A DNA stretch of 64,000 bases, taken from contig OZ004581.1 of the NCBI GenBank assembly GCA_963924555.1, positions 7,479,338 through 7,543,337 on the forward strand, in the 5' to 3' direction. Source of the stretch: Crambe crambe (lineage: Eukaryota; Porifera; Demospongiae; Poecilosclerida; Crambeidae). This document shows positions 54,112 to 64,000 of the stretch, one piece after another (the first letter of the stretch is position 1; each line of letters starts with the position of its first letter). The notes under the pieces are model-generated. The model saw only the letters and a list, made by a program, of their open reading frames with translations. It did no database searches and had not been told where the DNA came from. A program made the position numbers and the translations under genes.

Positions 54112-54338
54112 AATTTATAGCATGTGGCCAAATGAATCCCTACGTCTGCATCATCGTTAAGCCCCGCCCACAACAGGAAGTAATGTCTAATGTCGATTTC
54201 TAGCTGAAAAGAATGATTTTTTGTGGGTGTTATGCTGTAGTGTGAATTAAAATTGTAATATATTTAGTTTATAAACTACCTTGAAAGGGTTTTGGTGATA
54301 TTTAAAACAAATTTTTTTTCATTCAACCTACCCTTTAA

Positions 54339-55230
54339 CGAAGGAGCTTGTTGGAGCCCATGAACGGGAAGTGAGGACCCATGAGGAGCTACGATGAGCG
54401 TTAACAGAGAGACTGGCCGACAAGGATAGACAGATCGGCGAGATGCAGGCCAGGCTCGGTGGAGAACACGGTGGAAGAGAAGGTGGTGGTGATGCAGGTG
54501 CTCGGGGCAGATTGCTGAAGGTACCATCGCTTCCAGTGTTTGATGGTGGAGAGAAGGCGGATGATGGGGTGTACAAGCGTTGGTTGGCAAAGCTGGGGAA
54601 GCATGCTGAGTTGCTAGGATGGATAGGGAGAAGTTACTGCAATTTGAGCTACACCTGGGGGGAAAGGCTGAAGGGATCTACGATGTCTTGCCGGCGGATG
54701 AGAAAACGACCTTTGACTTGGCTACCAAGGCTCTTGGGAAGAGAGTTCAACCAGCCAAGAGGGAGGCTCTTTCGTCTGCTCAGCTGTTGAGGAGGAGGCA
54801 GAAGTCTGGGGAGAGTGTGGATGACTTTGTGAGGGAGTTTGAGAGGTTGTTTGAGGAGAGTTATGGACACAGGACAGATGTGGAGGTGGCTTTCAAGGGA
54901 GAGTTGAAACGAGACCTCTTCGTGCAAGGACTCTTGTTGAAGTGGCAAGAAAAGGTACTACCATCAGCGGTGACATTTGCAGATCCCCTACACCAGGCTT
55001 GGACAGCAGAGGAACAAGAGAAGCAGCTGGGAGAGATGCACCCTCGAATCAGGAATCGCAGGGAGGGGACTGCGAAAGACTCTCCAGCTAAATCTGCCAG
55101 AGTGGAGAACAAGCCGCAGCCAACAGTGCAGACAAGTGCAGTCAATACTCATGACGTGGTGAGGTCGTGGAGCAAATTCTACTGGCAGCAGTTCTGCAGT
55201 GACAGTAGAGGAGTCAGAGGAGCTGGGTGA
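54339..55230 (+). pseudogene. Element B gag core
   Basis: After the TTAA, coding continues: a coiled coil to about 54440, a Gly-rich stretch, LLKVPSLPVFDGGEKAD, then after a frame change near 54615 LLQFELHLGGKAEGIYDVLP, ESVDDFVREFERLFEESYG, DLFVQGLLLKWQEKV. This is the retrotransposon gag (capsid-like) pattern. No CCHC knuckle is seen. The 3' end overlaps the protease frame at 55199. Confidence 0.75.
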
Positions 55231-55705
55231 GCACTGCCTGAGACTACAGCAGGAGTGGGTGGATGCCGAATTCAGCAGATTGTCTAAAGTATACTCTCCT
55301 AGGGCGACCGTTGATGCTGTGAAGGGTGCTCTAGGGCCGTTGTTCTATGCTACTGTCGAGGTTGCTGGAGTGCCGGTGAATGCTCTGGTTGACCCAGGAT
55401 CATCAGCGACTATCATGTCATTTGAACTGTTCAAGACAATCAGAGAGCGTGCAGCTATTCCACGGGAGGCATTGCAGAAACCTGATGTCACCCTGAGGGA
55501 TCACAGCAGAAGGCCAATTCCCATCTTCGCTCAAGTGGCTTTGGAGTTCCACCTGGAAGGTCGAAGGGTCAGTGTACCAGTCTACCTGAGGTCGGATCAA
55601 GGACCTGCGGCTGGTGAGTCGTGCCTACTTGGTACAAATGTAACTAGGACTGATGCTACCAGGGCCAGGGGTGGAGACTCGGGAAGCTGGAAAGGGAGGG
55701 GTTAG
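55199..55705 (+). pseudogene. Element B aspartic protease, active-site triplet altered
   Basis: The frame gives VAGVPVNALVDPGSSATIMS, then a beta-rich region (RPIPIFAQVALEFHLEGRRV) and ESCLLGTNV. In retropepsins the catalytic triplet is D-T/S-G; here it reads D-P-G, which suggests decay. The region 55705-55958 contains GTGTGGATAATG repeats and breaks the frame. Confidence 0.72.
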
Positions 55706-55958
55706 GCTGGTTAAGGCTGAGAGGGTCCCTAGTCGGTGTGGGGTTGTGGTAGATGCTATGGTGTAAGGGAACTGTTCTAGTTGAACCATCCAGGTTTCTA
55801 ACAGAAGGGTATGGGATAGACATTGAACCAATGGTAGTGGAAGGGGGAGTCTGGGAAAGTTTCCATTGTGGTTTGTAACCCTTCTTTGATCTGGATACAG
55901 GGGAGTGTCTTGGGTCTGTACAGATGTGTAAGGAGTGGTGTAGTGGTGTGGATAATGG

Positions 55959-56741
55959 TTGATGATGTGTGAGGAGTGGTGTAGTGGTGTGGATAATGAC
56001 AAATGTGTGGTTGATGATGTGACAGAAGTGTGTAGTGGTGTGTATCCTGTTGATGCTAATTTATTTGAGAGGAAGAAGAAATTGAGTGAAATGTTAGAGT
56101 TGAGGAGTGAGCGTGCAGCAGTGAGGGAATTAGTGTTGGAGAGTCATGATGTATTTGCAATTGAAGAGGGAGAACGTGGTTTGGTGAAGGATGTGAAGCA
56201 TGAGGTTGACACTGGGGATAGCCCCCCTATTAGGCAGCCGGCCCGCAGAATCCCCTTTGCTTTGAGAGGGAAGGTAGCTGGGTTGGTGGAAGAGATGCTG
56301 AGCGGAGGGGTTGTGAGAGAATCAGCTAGTCCCTGGGCCAGCCCTGTAGTCTTGGTGAGGAAGAAGAGTGGGGATATTAGATTTTGTGTGGACTATAGGC
56401 GGCTGAATGCTGTTACTCGGAAGGATGTGTTCCCCATGCCCCGTATCGATGATCTCTTAGATCAGCTCAATGGGAAGAGGGTGTTCTCCACATTAGATGC
56501 AAAGAGTGGATACTGGCAAATTCCAATGGACCCCAAGTCTATAGAAAAGACTGCATTTGCCACCCACCAGGGACTATTTGAGTTCACAGTCATGCCCTTT
56601 GGTCTATGCAATGCCCTTGCCACGTTTCAGAGGCTAGTTCAGAGGGTATTGGTGGGACTTGAGACCTTTTGCAGTGTGTACATTGATGACATCATTGTGT
56701 TCTCAGAGAGTGAGGGAGGGCATGTTGATCACCTGTGGTAA
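55959..56741 (+). pseudogene. Element B reverse transcriptase (fingers and palm)
   Basis: Contains [61 protein letters not shown] and the catalytic box YIDDIIVFS. The frame ends at VDHLW, exactly where the inverted segment begins. The palm motifs themselves look intact. Confidence 0.88.
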
Positions 56742-56744
56742 ATT

Positions 56745-57370
56745 TTCCAAAGGCTCCGTAGATATTGCCTTAAACTTCCCAGATGGATGTTGGACCTTTA
56801 GCATGGATTTCATGGGGGAGTGGTCGGCATACACCACACACTTGTGTCCATACAAGTACGTCCTAAAATGTTTGGCTCCCCAAACCACACCCAACGCTTG
56901 GTGATCCCGTAATTTTTCTCTGCCTTACTTAAGGACCGGCTAGTATAGGCCACAGGATGTAACTTCCCATCCTCCTGTTCCTGTTCAAGAACAGCTCCTA
57001 GGCCTTCAATGCTTGCATCCATATGCATGACAAAACTCTTGTCAAAATTTGGATAAACCAATACTGGTGGGGAGACTAACAAGTCCTTCAACTTCTGGAA
57101 TGCACCTTGACATGCCAGTGACCAAAAGAAAGGTACCGTTTGCCTGGTCAAAGCATGCAAGAGGGAAGCGATCTTTGCAAACTCAGGTATAAACCTTCGG
57201 TAATAGCTGGCCACCCCCAGAAATTGTCTAACTCCTTTCACTGAGGTGGGGACGGGAAAATCATAAACAGCTCTAACTCTCCCAGGGTTAGGCATGATTC
57301 CCCTCTCAGAGATGATCTGCCCTAGGTATTCCACTGATCCCTGTGCGAACTTGCACTTCTTTGGCAAGGT
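56745..57370 (-). pseudogene. Element B RT thumb/RNase H, inverted segment
   Basis: Read on the minus strand: KKCKFAQGSVEYLGQIISER, GVRQFLGVASYYRRFIPEFA, MHMDASIEGLGAVLEQEQED, TSRSLSKAEKNYGIT, then after a frame change LYGHKCVVYADHSPMKSML. This is what should directly follow the plus-strand RT, so about 620 bp has been flipped inside the element. The first RNase H acidic residue (MDAS) and VYADH are present. No integrase follows. Confidence 0.85.
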
Positions 57371-57546
57371 GGAGCCAAACCCTGTCTGAATTTGAATTGC
57401 CCAATGTATCCTGGAGAGCGAAAGAAACAAACCCGGAGGTGTGGCCAAAGATCCAAGTATTCACTGCATAACATTTGAGATATTCACACTGGATCACATT
57501 TATTATGTTGTTCCCGAGGCCGTGAACGTGCTTAAGGGCGGGGTGA

Positions 57547-57698
57547 TGTAATACTGATTGCGTGAGTGGTAATATTGTCATCCTGTGGTTTGTTTCATAT
57601 CCTGTTTTGTGCTATGTAGTTGTGAGTTTTTGTAATGATAATTAGTCTATGCCAAAATCTAAGACTCAACATTTGACGAGGCAGCCAGCCTCGTTACA
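57547..57698 (+). repeat. 3' LTR of element B
   Basis: Partner of 52512-52663. It has an extra CAAAATCTA near 57652 and lacks TTTTGATTG near its start, but has the same TG...CA ends. After it the gag of element A resumes. Confidence 0.88.
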
Positions 57699-59145
57699 AA
57701 ACTAATAAAGTATTAGTAGAAAGCAAGGCGCAGGCCGATGAGAAGCAATTTTAGCTAGTCGTAAGCTAGAAGAGCTTCAAGTCAAGCTTGCTGAAGAGAA
57801 AGAAGCTTGGGAGAAGACAGCTCTGATAGAGCGCTATAGACCCATAGAGGCTGAACAGGCTAAGTGGGAAGTTAGAGAACTTAGACTTGCAGGCTAGCTG
57901 GATGATGCCAGACAGGCATTGAATGAAGCTTGGCGGGACCACGGTTACTACTGCGGTTTTGAGGGTAGCACAGCTTCTGCTGAGCTAGAAACCACACTGT
58001 CTAAGCAGCTAGCTGAGAAAGATGTTTTAATTACTGAGCTAGAAAAGGAGAAAGAAAGTCAACACCTGCAACTGGAGGAGCTGATGGCTGAGGTAACATT
58101 ACTAAGGGCTAAGCTCAAACGAGCAGATGTATGTGGTGAAAGAGGGGCTACTCAGACCTTGGTTAGTTCGGAGGCTCCTCTATCACCATTGAGTACTACT
58201 ATATCATCAGCACTGCCTGTGCCGACCACCATTGCGCCACCAACTGTGACGAGCGCATTGACGACCACCACGCCGCCCACTGGGTGGAGTGCATTGACCA
58301 CAGGTCTCACATTTTCTAGCACATCAACATCAACGGTTCTAGCACCTATGCTGAGCGACCTGATGACAACCACACCTCGGAGTTCTATGGGAGGTGGGAT
58401 CTCTACGTATTCACCACCAACAGTGACACCTTTGTCCACCGGAGTGCCCTCTACTACAGTGCCAGCAGTACCATTGTCTGCTCATGCACCTGCATTTGAT
58501 CCAAAGACAACCACATCCTCACTGATGACGACACCTACCATGCCTACCATACGTCCACCAGTGGTTGCTTTTAGTCCATCGACATCCCTACTTGGACAGC
58601 TGCCACCAATCCAACGATTCACTGGTGAAGACGCAGGGGATGGAGAGACGTTTCAAGAATGGCACGAGCAGTTTGAGTCTGTAGCACAGCTAGTTGGGTG
58701 GACAGATCAGGGTAAATTGGTCAATCTCACTACCAGATTGAAGGGTACTGCATACTCCTTCTATCGATCATGCTCCCCTGAACAGAGGAATAGCTATCCT
58801 TTACTGGTAGTCGAACTCAAAAGGAGATTTACACCTGTCTGGTTGACGGCGATTCAGACACAACTCTTCCATGACCGTCAACAAGGAGCAAAGGAGACAG
58901 TAGATGACTACGCACAGGCTTTGCAAAAGCTCTACAAGAATGCCTATTCTGGAGTTCTCCGTGGTGGGACAGAAGCTGAGGAGATGGGCCAGACTGTGTT
59001 GGCTAACCAGTTTGTGGCTAGATTACGCCCAGATCTGAAGACGAGGGTGGTAGGAACTGAAGGGAAGTTGGAGCAGCTTCTCTTAAAAGCCCGATTTGAA
59101 GAAGCCAAGCAAAGATTCAGTCACAGCTTGGTTTTGTGCTATTGA
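57699..59145 (+). pseudogene. Element A gag (continued): coiled coil, Thr/Pro-rich linker, capsid-like core
   Basis: 57699-57918 has coiled-coil coding with several stops. From 57919 the frame is open for 408 codons: a coiled coil (KQLAEKDVLITELEKEKESQ), a ~120-residue Thr/Pro/Ser linker, then the capsid-like core (PPIQRFTGEDAGDGETFQEW, FYRSCSPEQRNSYPLLVVEL, ETVDDYAQALQKLYKNAY, LANQFVARLRPDLKTRV). No zinc knuckle and no protease follow, so a deletion joins gag to the next part. Confidence 0.8.
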
Positions 59146-59861
59146 TGAAGGAGTCGGATTGGCATGCTGTGGAGGTAGGCAGTGGGAAGAAGGTGAAGCT
59201 GACGAGTGATGTCTCTGAGGAGCAGGCTGTGATGGAAGTGTGCGATGGTGACAAGGAGAGTGTGGATGAGGAGTCGGAGAAAGAAGAGGAGCCCCTGTTG
59301 GTTGAAGAGCTGGTGGCGAGACAAGAGGTTGTGAAGTTGTGGGAGGATACTGAGGAAGAGAAGCTTGGTCCGACGGGATTAGTACGACTGTTAAGTGCTA
59401 CCAAGATCCCCTCTGGATTCAAGAAGATGATCAGAGCTAAGATTGAAGGAGATGTGTGGGAAGATTTATCCCTGTTCACTCCCTGTTCCCTGGAGAGTGA
59501 TCTTGCTATGCCAGATAGTGTCTTTGAGAGAAAGGATGGACCGTGTGTGGTATTGATTGTGGAGAATCACTCTACCAAAGCAGTTAGGCTGGAGAAAGGA
59601 CAGCTACTTGGAGGTGTTGTTCCTGTTGCTGAGGTGTCGGTTGAGGAGGCAGTAGATGAGGAGTCTGGCTGCGAGGAATTGGGTGGAGTAACTGAAGAGT
59701 CTGTTTGTGCATTAGCAGGCGAGAGAGAAGCTGGCCGTACTGTACGACTACTGGACCAACTCGATCTACACGGGGATCACCTGACCTCAGAACAGCGACA
59801 CGAGTTGGTAGATTTGGTGGCCTCCTATGCAGATGTTTTTGCACTGGAGCCTGGTGAGTAG
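59136..59861 (+). pseudogene. Element A pre-RT acidic region
   Basis: An acidic stretch (EESEKEEEPLLVEELVARQE) precedes a segment typical of Gypsy polyproteins between protease and RT (ALEKGQLLGG-like RLEKGQLLGGVVPV; later LTSEQRHELVDLVASYADVF). The frame ends with a TAG right before THTIDTD, a position where related elements read into the RT. Confidence 0.7.
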
Positions 59862-59965
59862 GGAACCACTAATGTAGTTACCCACACTATTGATACTGAC
59901 CGATTCGTCAGCCAGTGAGAAGAACCCCTTTTGCTTTGAGGACAAAGGTGGACGAAATGGTCAAA

Positions 59966-60785
59966 GAAATCACCGAAGGTAGCACGATCTGAAACTGTGG
60001 TTCCTCTTGGTTCTTCATTTTTGACTCTCGAAAGAGTAAACCATTTTGCCAGTGATAAGGCTTCTCTCCAATGTCAGCTTTACGTCTAGCTTTAGCCAGT
60101 GTTGGGTCAGACTTTTGAGCTTTCTCAACTTGCTCTTGAGACATCCTCTCAGGAAGATTTGCTTCTTTCTCCTTCACAAACTCCAGTGACTGCTTCCTCT
60201 TCTCACTTTTAGTCGATCGATTCCTTTCTTGGACCTCCAAAAATAGTGAGGGGTCCAAATTGTACAGATCACCCAGGTTACTATTAGGTTCTTCAGTTAC
60301 TTCTGAACCTTTTTCATCTTCTGAATCAGATTGCTCTCCTGATGAACATCCATCTTCACCACAGATGTACGGCTGATCTTCATCAAGATCTACACCGTCA
60401 TCCTCAACCTCCTCAAGGGTGTGAGGTTGTACTCCAGACTCCAACTGCTTTCGCTGCAGTTCCTCACTTTCCCTGGCCTCTCTTTGGGCCCGAGCTCTTG
60501 TGGTTACTGCTAAGGCTTCCTGAGCTCTTTCTCTGTCGAATCTCTCAGATAATTCATTCAACTCTGGTATATCTCTGCCCAGTAGAGCATCATATGCTAG
60601 GCCTTCTGTCACGGCCACATCGAGTGAGTACTTCTTCCCACCCACTGCTAGCTGCACTCCAGCTAAGGGCAAACTCCGAATGTCACCCCATGCATTGCGA
60701 AAACGTTGAGACTTCCCTAAATAAGCTCCTTCTGGTATCTACTTTGGATGAACCAGGGTCCTGTCGGCTCCACTGTCGACACGAA
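59966..60785 (-). mobile_element. Fragment of a third Gypsy-type element (protease, acidic linker, integrase N-terminus)
   Basis: On the minus strand, from about 60770: a retropepsin active-site-like DSGADRTLV (after frame changes), then LAVGGKKYSLDVAV and YDALLGRDIPELNEL, a ~170-residue Glu/Asp-rich linker, and KSDPTLAKARRKADIGEKPY plus HWQNGLLFRES, which resembles the start of a Gypsy integrase. It interrupts element A between VDEMVK and the RT. A protease directly upstream of integrase-like sequence recalls Gmr1-type elements (inference). Confidence 0.65.
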
Positions 60786-62404
60786 GTTAATGCTACAGCA
60801 AGGAGTGGTGGAACCGTCCAAAAGCCCTTGGGCAAGTCCTGTTGTCCTTGTACGCAAAAGGGTGCGGTTTTGTATAGACTACTGCCGATTGAACGGAGTG
60901 ACGAAACTGGATGAGCTCCCCTTGCCCAGGATAGATGACACCCTGGATCAGCTAGCTGGGGCGAAGTACTTTTCAACCCTCGATCTTGCCTCTGGTTTTT
61001 GGCAAGTTAAAATGGATGAGTCCTCTAAAGAAAAGACAGCTTTTATCACATATGCAGGGCTGTATGAGTTCCAGAAGATGCCTTTTGGTTTGGTAAATGC
61101 TCCTGCCACTTTCCAGCGATTAATGGAAAATAGTTTTGTCTGGTTTGGCAAGAGATGGCTGCCTTGTGTACATGGATGATGTACTGGTGATAGGCAAGAC
61201 TTGGAGCGAGCATCTTGATAACCTAAAGAAGGTACTGGATTGCTTCCGTACTGCTGGGCTACGTCTGAAGCCTAAGAAGTGCAAGTTTACACTTCCCAAA
61301 GTTGAATATCTGGGACATGTAGTGTCTGCAGCTGGTGTGCAAACTGATCCTGAGAAGCTGAAAGCAGTCCGTGACTTTCTCATACCAAATTTTGCAAGAG
61401 TAGCCAACCCTTTGCACGCTTTGACTAAGAAGGATATGGCTTACATCTGGATGCCTCAATGTCAACAAGCATTTGAGGAGATGAAGAAGTTGCTGACGAC
61501 ATCACCTCTCTTAGTTTTTCCAGATTTCACCAAGCCTTTCTTACTAGAGACAGATGCCTCTATAACTGGTTTAGGAGCAGTGCTTGCCCAACGTCAAGAA
61601 GATGGTACCACACGTCCCATTGCCTACACAAGTCGTAGTCTCCAACCCCATGAAAAGAATTATGGGATAACTCAACTGGAAGGATTAGGGGTGGTGTGGG
61701 CCATCAAACATTTTTGGCCCTATCTGTATGGTCATCACTGCACCGTGTATACGGACCATGAGGCTCTCAAATCACTTCTGAATACTCCGCATCCTTCAGG
61801 AAAACTTGCGAGGTGGGGAATGGCTATCCATATTGAGATTCTACACCGCCGGTCTGGTAAGCATAATGCAAATGCTGACGCATTGTCCAGGTCCCCTCTT
61901 GGTGATTCAGATTGTGAACAGACTCCTTATGGAATTATTTCAACCTTGGAAGGAGAAGACCTAGAGATGGATTTAGCTGCTCTCCAGAGAGGAGATTCAG
62001 AACTAGCTGCCATTGTTACCTACTTGGAGACCGGAGTACTACCTGCTGAGGAGAAGTTTGCGAAACGACTTGCACTTACTCAGTCCCAGTACGTGATAGA
62101 AGATGGGATCTTATATCATGTCGAGGCAGACAGCACTATTCCCCCCTTGAATTCCCGAGAGAAGCTATTCCAACAAGTCCATGGAGGTGTTTTTGGTGCA
62201 CACCTAGAAGATGCAAAGGTCCATAGTGAACTACGACGACATTATTGGTGGCCTGGAATGAGGGCAGACATTACCTGGTGGACTCGTGGTTGTCTTGTTT
62301 GTGCCTCCTACAGCACTGGTCAGGCTGTCCATGCACCACTGACTCCCATTCTAGTATCTGGTCCGTTCGACCGTGTGGGAGTAGCAATTTCCTCTCCCTC
62401 ATGA
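60786..62404 (+). pseudogene. Element A reverse transcriptase and RNase H, plus integrase N-terminus
   Basis: RT palm from [52 protein letters not shown]. After a frame change near 61140 comes the catalytic [10 protein letters not shown] short deletion of about 20 residues joins VRDFLIPN to FARVANPLHAL, removing the SFLGLxxYYR segment. RNase H: LLETDASITGLGAVLAQRQE, LEGLGVVWAIKHF, VYTDHEALKSLL, NANADALSR. Then the H2C2 zinc-binding part of integrase: HGGVFGAHLEDAKVHSELRR, HYWWPGM, GCLVCASY. A frame change follows near 62400. Confidence 0.87.
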
Positions 62405-63308
62405 TGGGAACCGATATGCAGTTGTGTTCATGGACTATTTAACCGAGTGGCCTGAGGTGTTTGCCACATCCGACCAGTCTGCCACCACCATTGCTAAGCT
62501 CCTGATTGAACAGATTGTTAGCAGACATGGAGTACCTTCTGAAATTCTCTCAGATCGAGGTCGAGCATTTTTATCAGGTCTCATGAAGGAGGTCGAACAG
62601 TTGCTGGGTTTCCACAAGGCTAACACATCAGCCTATCACCCACAAACAGATGGGCTAGTAGAGCGGTTCAACCGCACACTTACTACCATGCTTGCCAAAA
62701 CTGTAGAGAAGGGTGGTAAGGATTGGGATCAGCACCTGCCATTTGTGCTGTTCGCTTATCGAGCCAGCCAGCAACAGTCCACACAGGAATCCCCCTTTTC
62801 CTCCTTTACGGGAGAGACCCCAGACTGCCAAATGAAGATATTCTGAGCCCTTCAAAGATCAAGTCTATAGTCAACGTACCTCAAACACTATGGATCTGAT
62901 CTGGCAGTGAAGATGTCCCAGGCTTGGGATTTGGCTAGAAGTTTCATTGGCAAGGCTCAAAAGAGACAAAAGTCCTATTACGATCGGGATAAGAAGCTAC
63001 CTAACTTTGTCGAAGGTGATCGGGTGTTCCTCTTTAAACCAGCCGAGAAGCCTGGAGAGGGTAGAAAGCTTGCCAGGGGCTATCATGGACCATATAGGAT
63101 AGTAGAATTGGCTGCTCAGATTCGCCGAATAGACAAACCAAATGAAGACCCCATGTTGGTCGCTCTTGATCGTCTCCGCAGATGTCCAAAGGAGATAACA
63201 GAGGAATTTTGGCCACCCGACAAGCCTAAAGCTCGAAATTCAAGGAAGAAGAAATCCGATAAGCACCTCACAACCCCCTCTCAAGATTTGCAGTCTGGCT
63301 CCGATTGA
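62405..63308 (+). pseudogene. Element A integrase catalytic core and C-terminal GPY/F-type domain
   Basis: FMDYLTEWPEVFATSD carries the first Asp; RHGVPSEILSDRGRAFLSG the second; HKANTSAYHPQTDGLVERFN the Glu, in DDE order. Frame changes occur near 62846-62900. The last block (QKSYYDRDKKLPNFVEGDRV, RGYHGPYRIVELA) is the SH3-like GPY/F module. It ends with a basic tail and stop at 63308. Confidence 0.87.
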
Positions 63309-63419
63309 ACCAAGGTGACTTCTGGATCCAATCCTGTCAAGCCGAGTCAGAGACCAGCAAACCAGTGGGCTGGACAGTTACGTCATCCGAGGACGGCTGA
63401 TGCTGAGGCGGGGGATGTG

Positions 63420-63561
63420 TGATAATTGATTGTTTTGTAATTAGATACTTGTGGTTCATATAAAAGTGTAAGCTAGGGCAGCATAATTATGCCAGTCTCC
63501 CTAATGTTCAATGAAAAGTTAACTTGCTATTTTGCCTGCGTGGACTCGCTCATTCGCTACA
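63420..63561 (+). repeat. 3' LTR of element A
   Basis: 142 bp, TGATAATTGATTG...CATTCGCTACA, preceded by a purine-rich GAGGCGGGGGATGTG as polypurine tract. It has an extra GCAGCATAATTATGCCA compared with the 5' LTR. Confidence 0.88.
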
Positions 63562-63820
63562 CATATTAAAGCATCATCCTCCATATTAATTTTGTATAAA
63601 CAAGAGGTCTAGGTCTACTGCTATTCAAACATTATTATAGCATTATACCATCATTACCATTGTTAACATACGCACTTCCTTTTGTGGGCTATCTTCTGCA
63701 GAATAATAGTACATGCAAAGTAATACCATTGTATTTATGTATATGTAGTACAGTAGTACCAAGCTCAGATGAAGTTTCTTTATAATTAGCTAGTTCCAAT
63801 AAGTTTAAGAGCGGTAACAG
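63562..63820. other. Putative intron end, no gene
   Basis: AT-rich sequence between the 3' LTR of element A and the exon at 63821. The acceptor is GAGCGGTAACAG. Confidence 0.45.
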
Positions 63821-63980
63821 TACTGGTACGACAATATGTGCCACCTCAACAATCTCAAAGTAGCTAAAGAAGCACTGCCTTTGCCCGGAGATTTGAAATA
63901 TATATGGTCATTGCATTTAAGGAACCATAAGGACAACCGATGCAAGTCAGAGTATGATCCAGCAAATATTCTAAATGAGG
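63821..63980 (+). CDS. Exon of an unidentified protein, probably the same gene as 48959-49201
   Basis: Bounded by GGTAACAG and GTAAGA, open in phase 0 for 53 codons plus one base: YWYDNMCHLNNLKVAKEALP, then LPGDLKYIWSLHLRNHKD, RCKSEYDPANILNEG. It reads as a compact globular fold with a central hydrophobic strand. Its phase matches the donor at 49201, and the DNA between is wholly repeats and transposons, so the two may be consecutive exons separated by a ~14.6-kb intron. I do not recognise the family. The gene continues beyond the window. Confidence 0.5.
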
Positions 63981-64000
63981 GTAAGAATACAATGTCGTAT

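Larger units (their letters stand above)
52928..54334. mobile_element. 1.41-kb palindromic TTAA element (piggyBac-type target) with captured gene
   Basis: Flanked by TTAA at 52924-52927 and 54335-54338. Ends AGGGTAGGTTGAATGA and its complement TCATTCAACCTACCCT. The arms (52928 to about 53604, and about 53677 to 54334) are reverse complements over some 660 bp, around a ~72-bp spacer. TTAA duplication is the hallmark of piggyBac-superfamily insertion (family knowledge). No transposase. Each arm has a copy of the same cellular-type coding sequence. Confidence 0.88.
52512..57698 (+). mobile_element. Gypsy-type LTR retrotransposon B, nested in A
   Basis: LTRs 52512-52663 and 57547-57698, both 152 bp, TGTAATACTGATTG...CAGCCTCGTTACA. 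TTTGGAGGTCCTGCCGAGAC follows the 5' LTR as a likely primer-binding site; GGGCGGGGTGA precedes the 3' LTR as a likely polypurine tract. The interior holds gag, protease and RT in order, but no integrase, and the RNase H part is inverted. Flanks are TAAAA and AAACT in an A-rich target, so a target duplication is ambiguous. Removal of B reconnects the coiled-coil gag of A. Confidence 0.87.
51963..63561 (+). mobile_element. Gypsy-type LTR retrotransposon A, interrupted by element B and by a minus-strand Gypsy fragment
   Basis: 5' LTR 51963-52098 and 3' LTR 63420-63561, both starting TGATAATTGATTG and ending GCTACA or CACTACA. Gag coiled-coil coding starts at 52138, is broken at 52511 by element B, and resumes at 57699. 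Pol parts follow in the order RT, RNase H, integrase, the Ty3/Gypsy order. Several frameshifts, a missing protease, a short deletion and an insertion make it inactive. No matching 5-bp target duplication is visible (left ATGAA, right CATAT). Confidence 0.85.

Noticed and set aside
54276..54590. Minus-strand Pro/Ser-rich ORFs over element B gag
   Set aside because: Shadow frames of a GC-rich gag coding region; the plus-strand frame shows gag motifs.
1..64000. tRNA, rRNA or other structured RNA genes
   Set aside because: Scanned by eye for tRNA box A/B patterns and long GC-rich RNA-like stems; the only strong stems are palindromic elements without RNA-gene features.

Overview
The window looks like a piece of a demosponge (Amphimedon-like) nuclear genome. 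The evidence is many short phase-consistent introns, AT-rich spacers with recurrent AGCTAG words, a sponge-type beta-helix/multi-TM protein, an expanded tyrosine-phosphatase type, DUF6589 and RecQ-like fragments, and very dense mobile DNA. No tRNA, rRNA, operon or bacterial signal was seen. One assembly gap of 200 N lies at 22526-22725.

Layout. (1) 680-14917 (+): the 3' part of a giant RNF213/mysterin-like gene. I could place 27 exons (6,201 nt, exactly 2,067 codons with stop, every junction in phase), ending in a SAM-domain exon. Several MITEs and palindromes sit in its introns. (2) 15043-19735: a foldback element whose arms are inverted arrays of a ~155-bp repeat around a 90-bp minisatellite, with a solo LTR inside. 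(3) 19717-20245 (-): a RAG1 N-terminal-like ORF. (4) 20878-22525 (-): a reverse-transcriptase relic, cut by the gap. (5) 22726-26398 (+): a second, frameshifted copy of the last exons of the RNF213-like gene. (6) 26854-32980 (-): a complete nine-exon gene for a 448-aa Ig-domain/tyrosine-phosphatase protein with no signal peptide. It is head to head with (7) 33311-37456 (+), an intronless 1,381-aa beta-helix multi-TM protein. (8) 37850-40230 (+): a DUF6589 pseudogene, convergent with a RecQ-like helicase fragment at 40357-40941 (-). (9) 41061-42951: two TIR elements with target duplications. (10) 43723-48980: a second, larger copy of the foldback element, whose right end provides the start codon of an ORF for a type II membrane protein (exon 48959-49201; a phase-compatible later exon lies at 63821-63980). 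(11) 49202-51962: hairpin elements and a TGGTTATTCA minisatellite. (12) 51963-63561: a nested stack. Gypsy-type element A contains Gypsy-type element B, and B contains a 1.4-kb TTAA-flanked palindromic element that carries two inverted, damaged copies of a P2X7-C-terminal-like gene.

The host genes do not form a pathway. The main theme is genome dynamics: foldback elements, palindromes, nested insertions and a segmental duplication, with host or transposon gene pieces (RAG1-N, P2X7-C, a membrane-anchor exon) caught in or at their ends. All family names come from motif recognition by eye. No database search was run.
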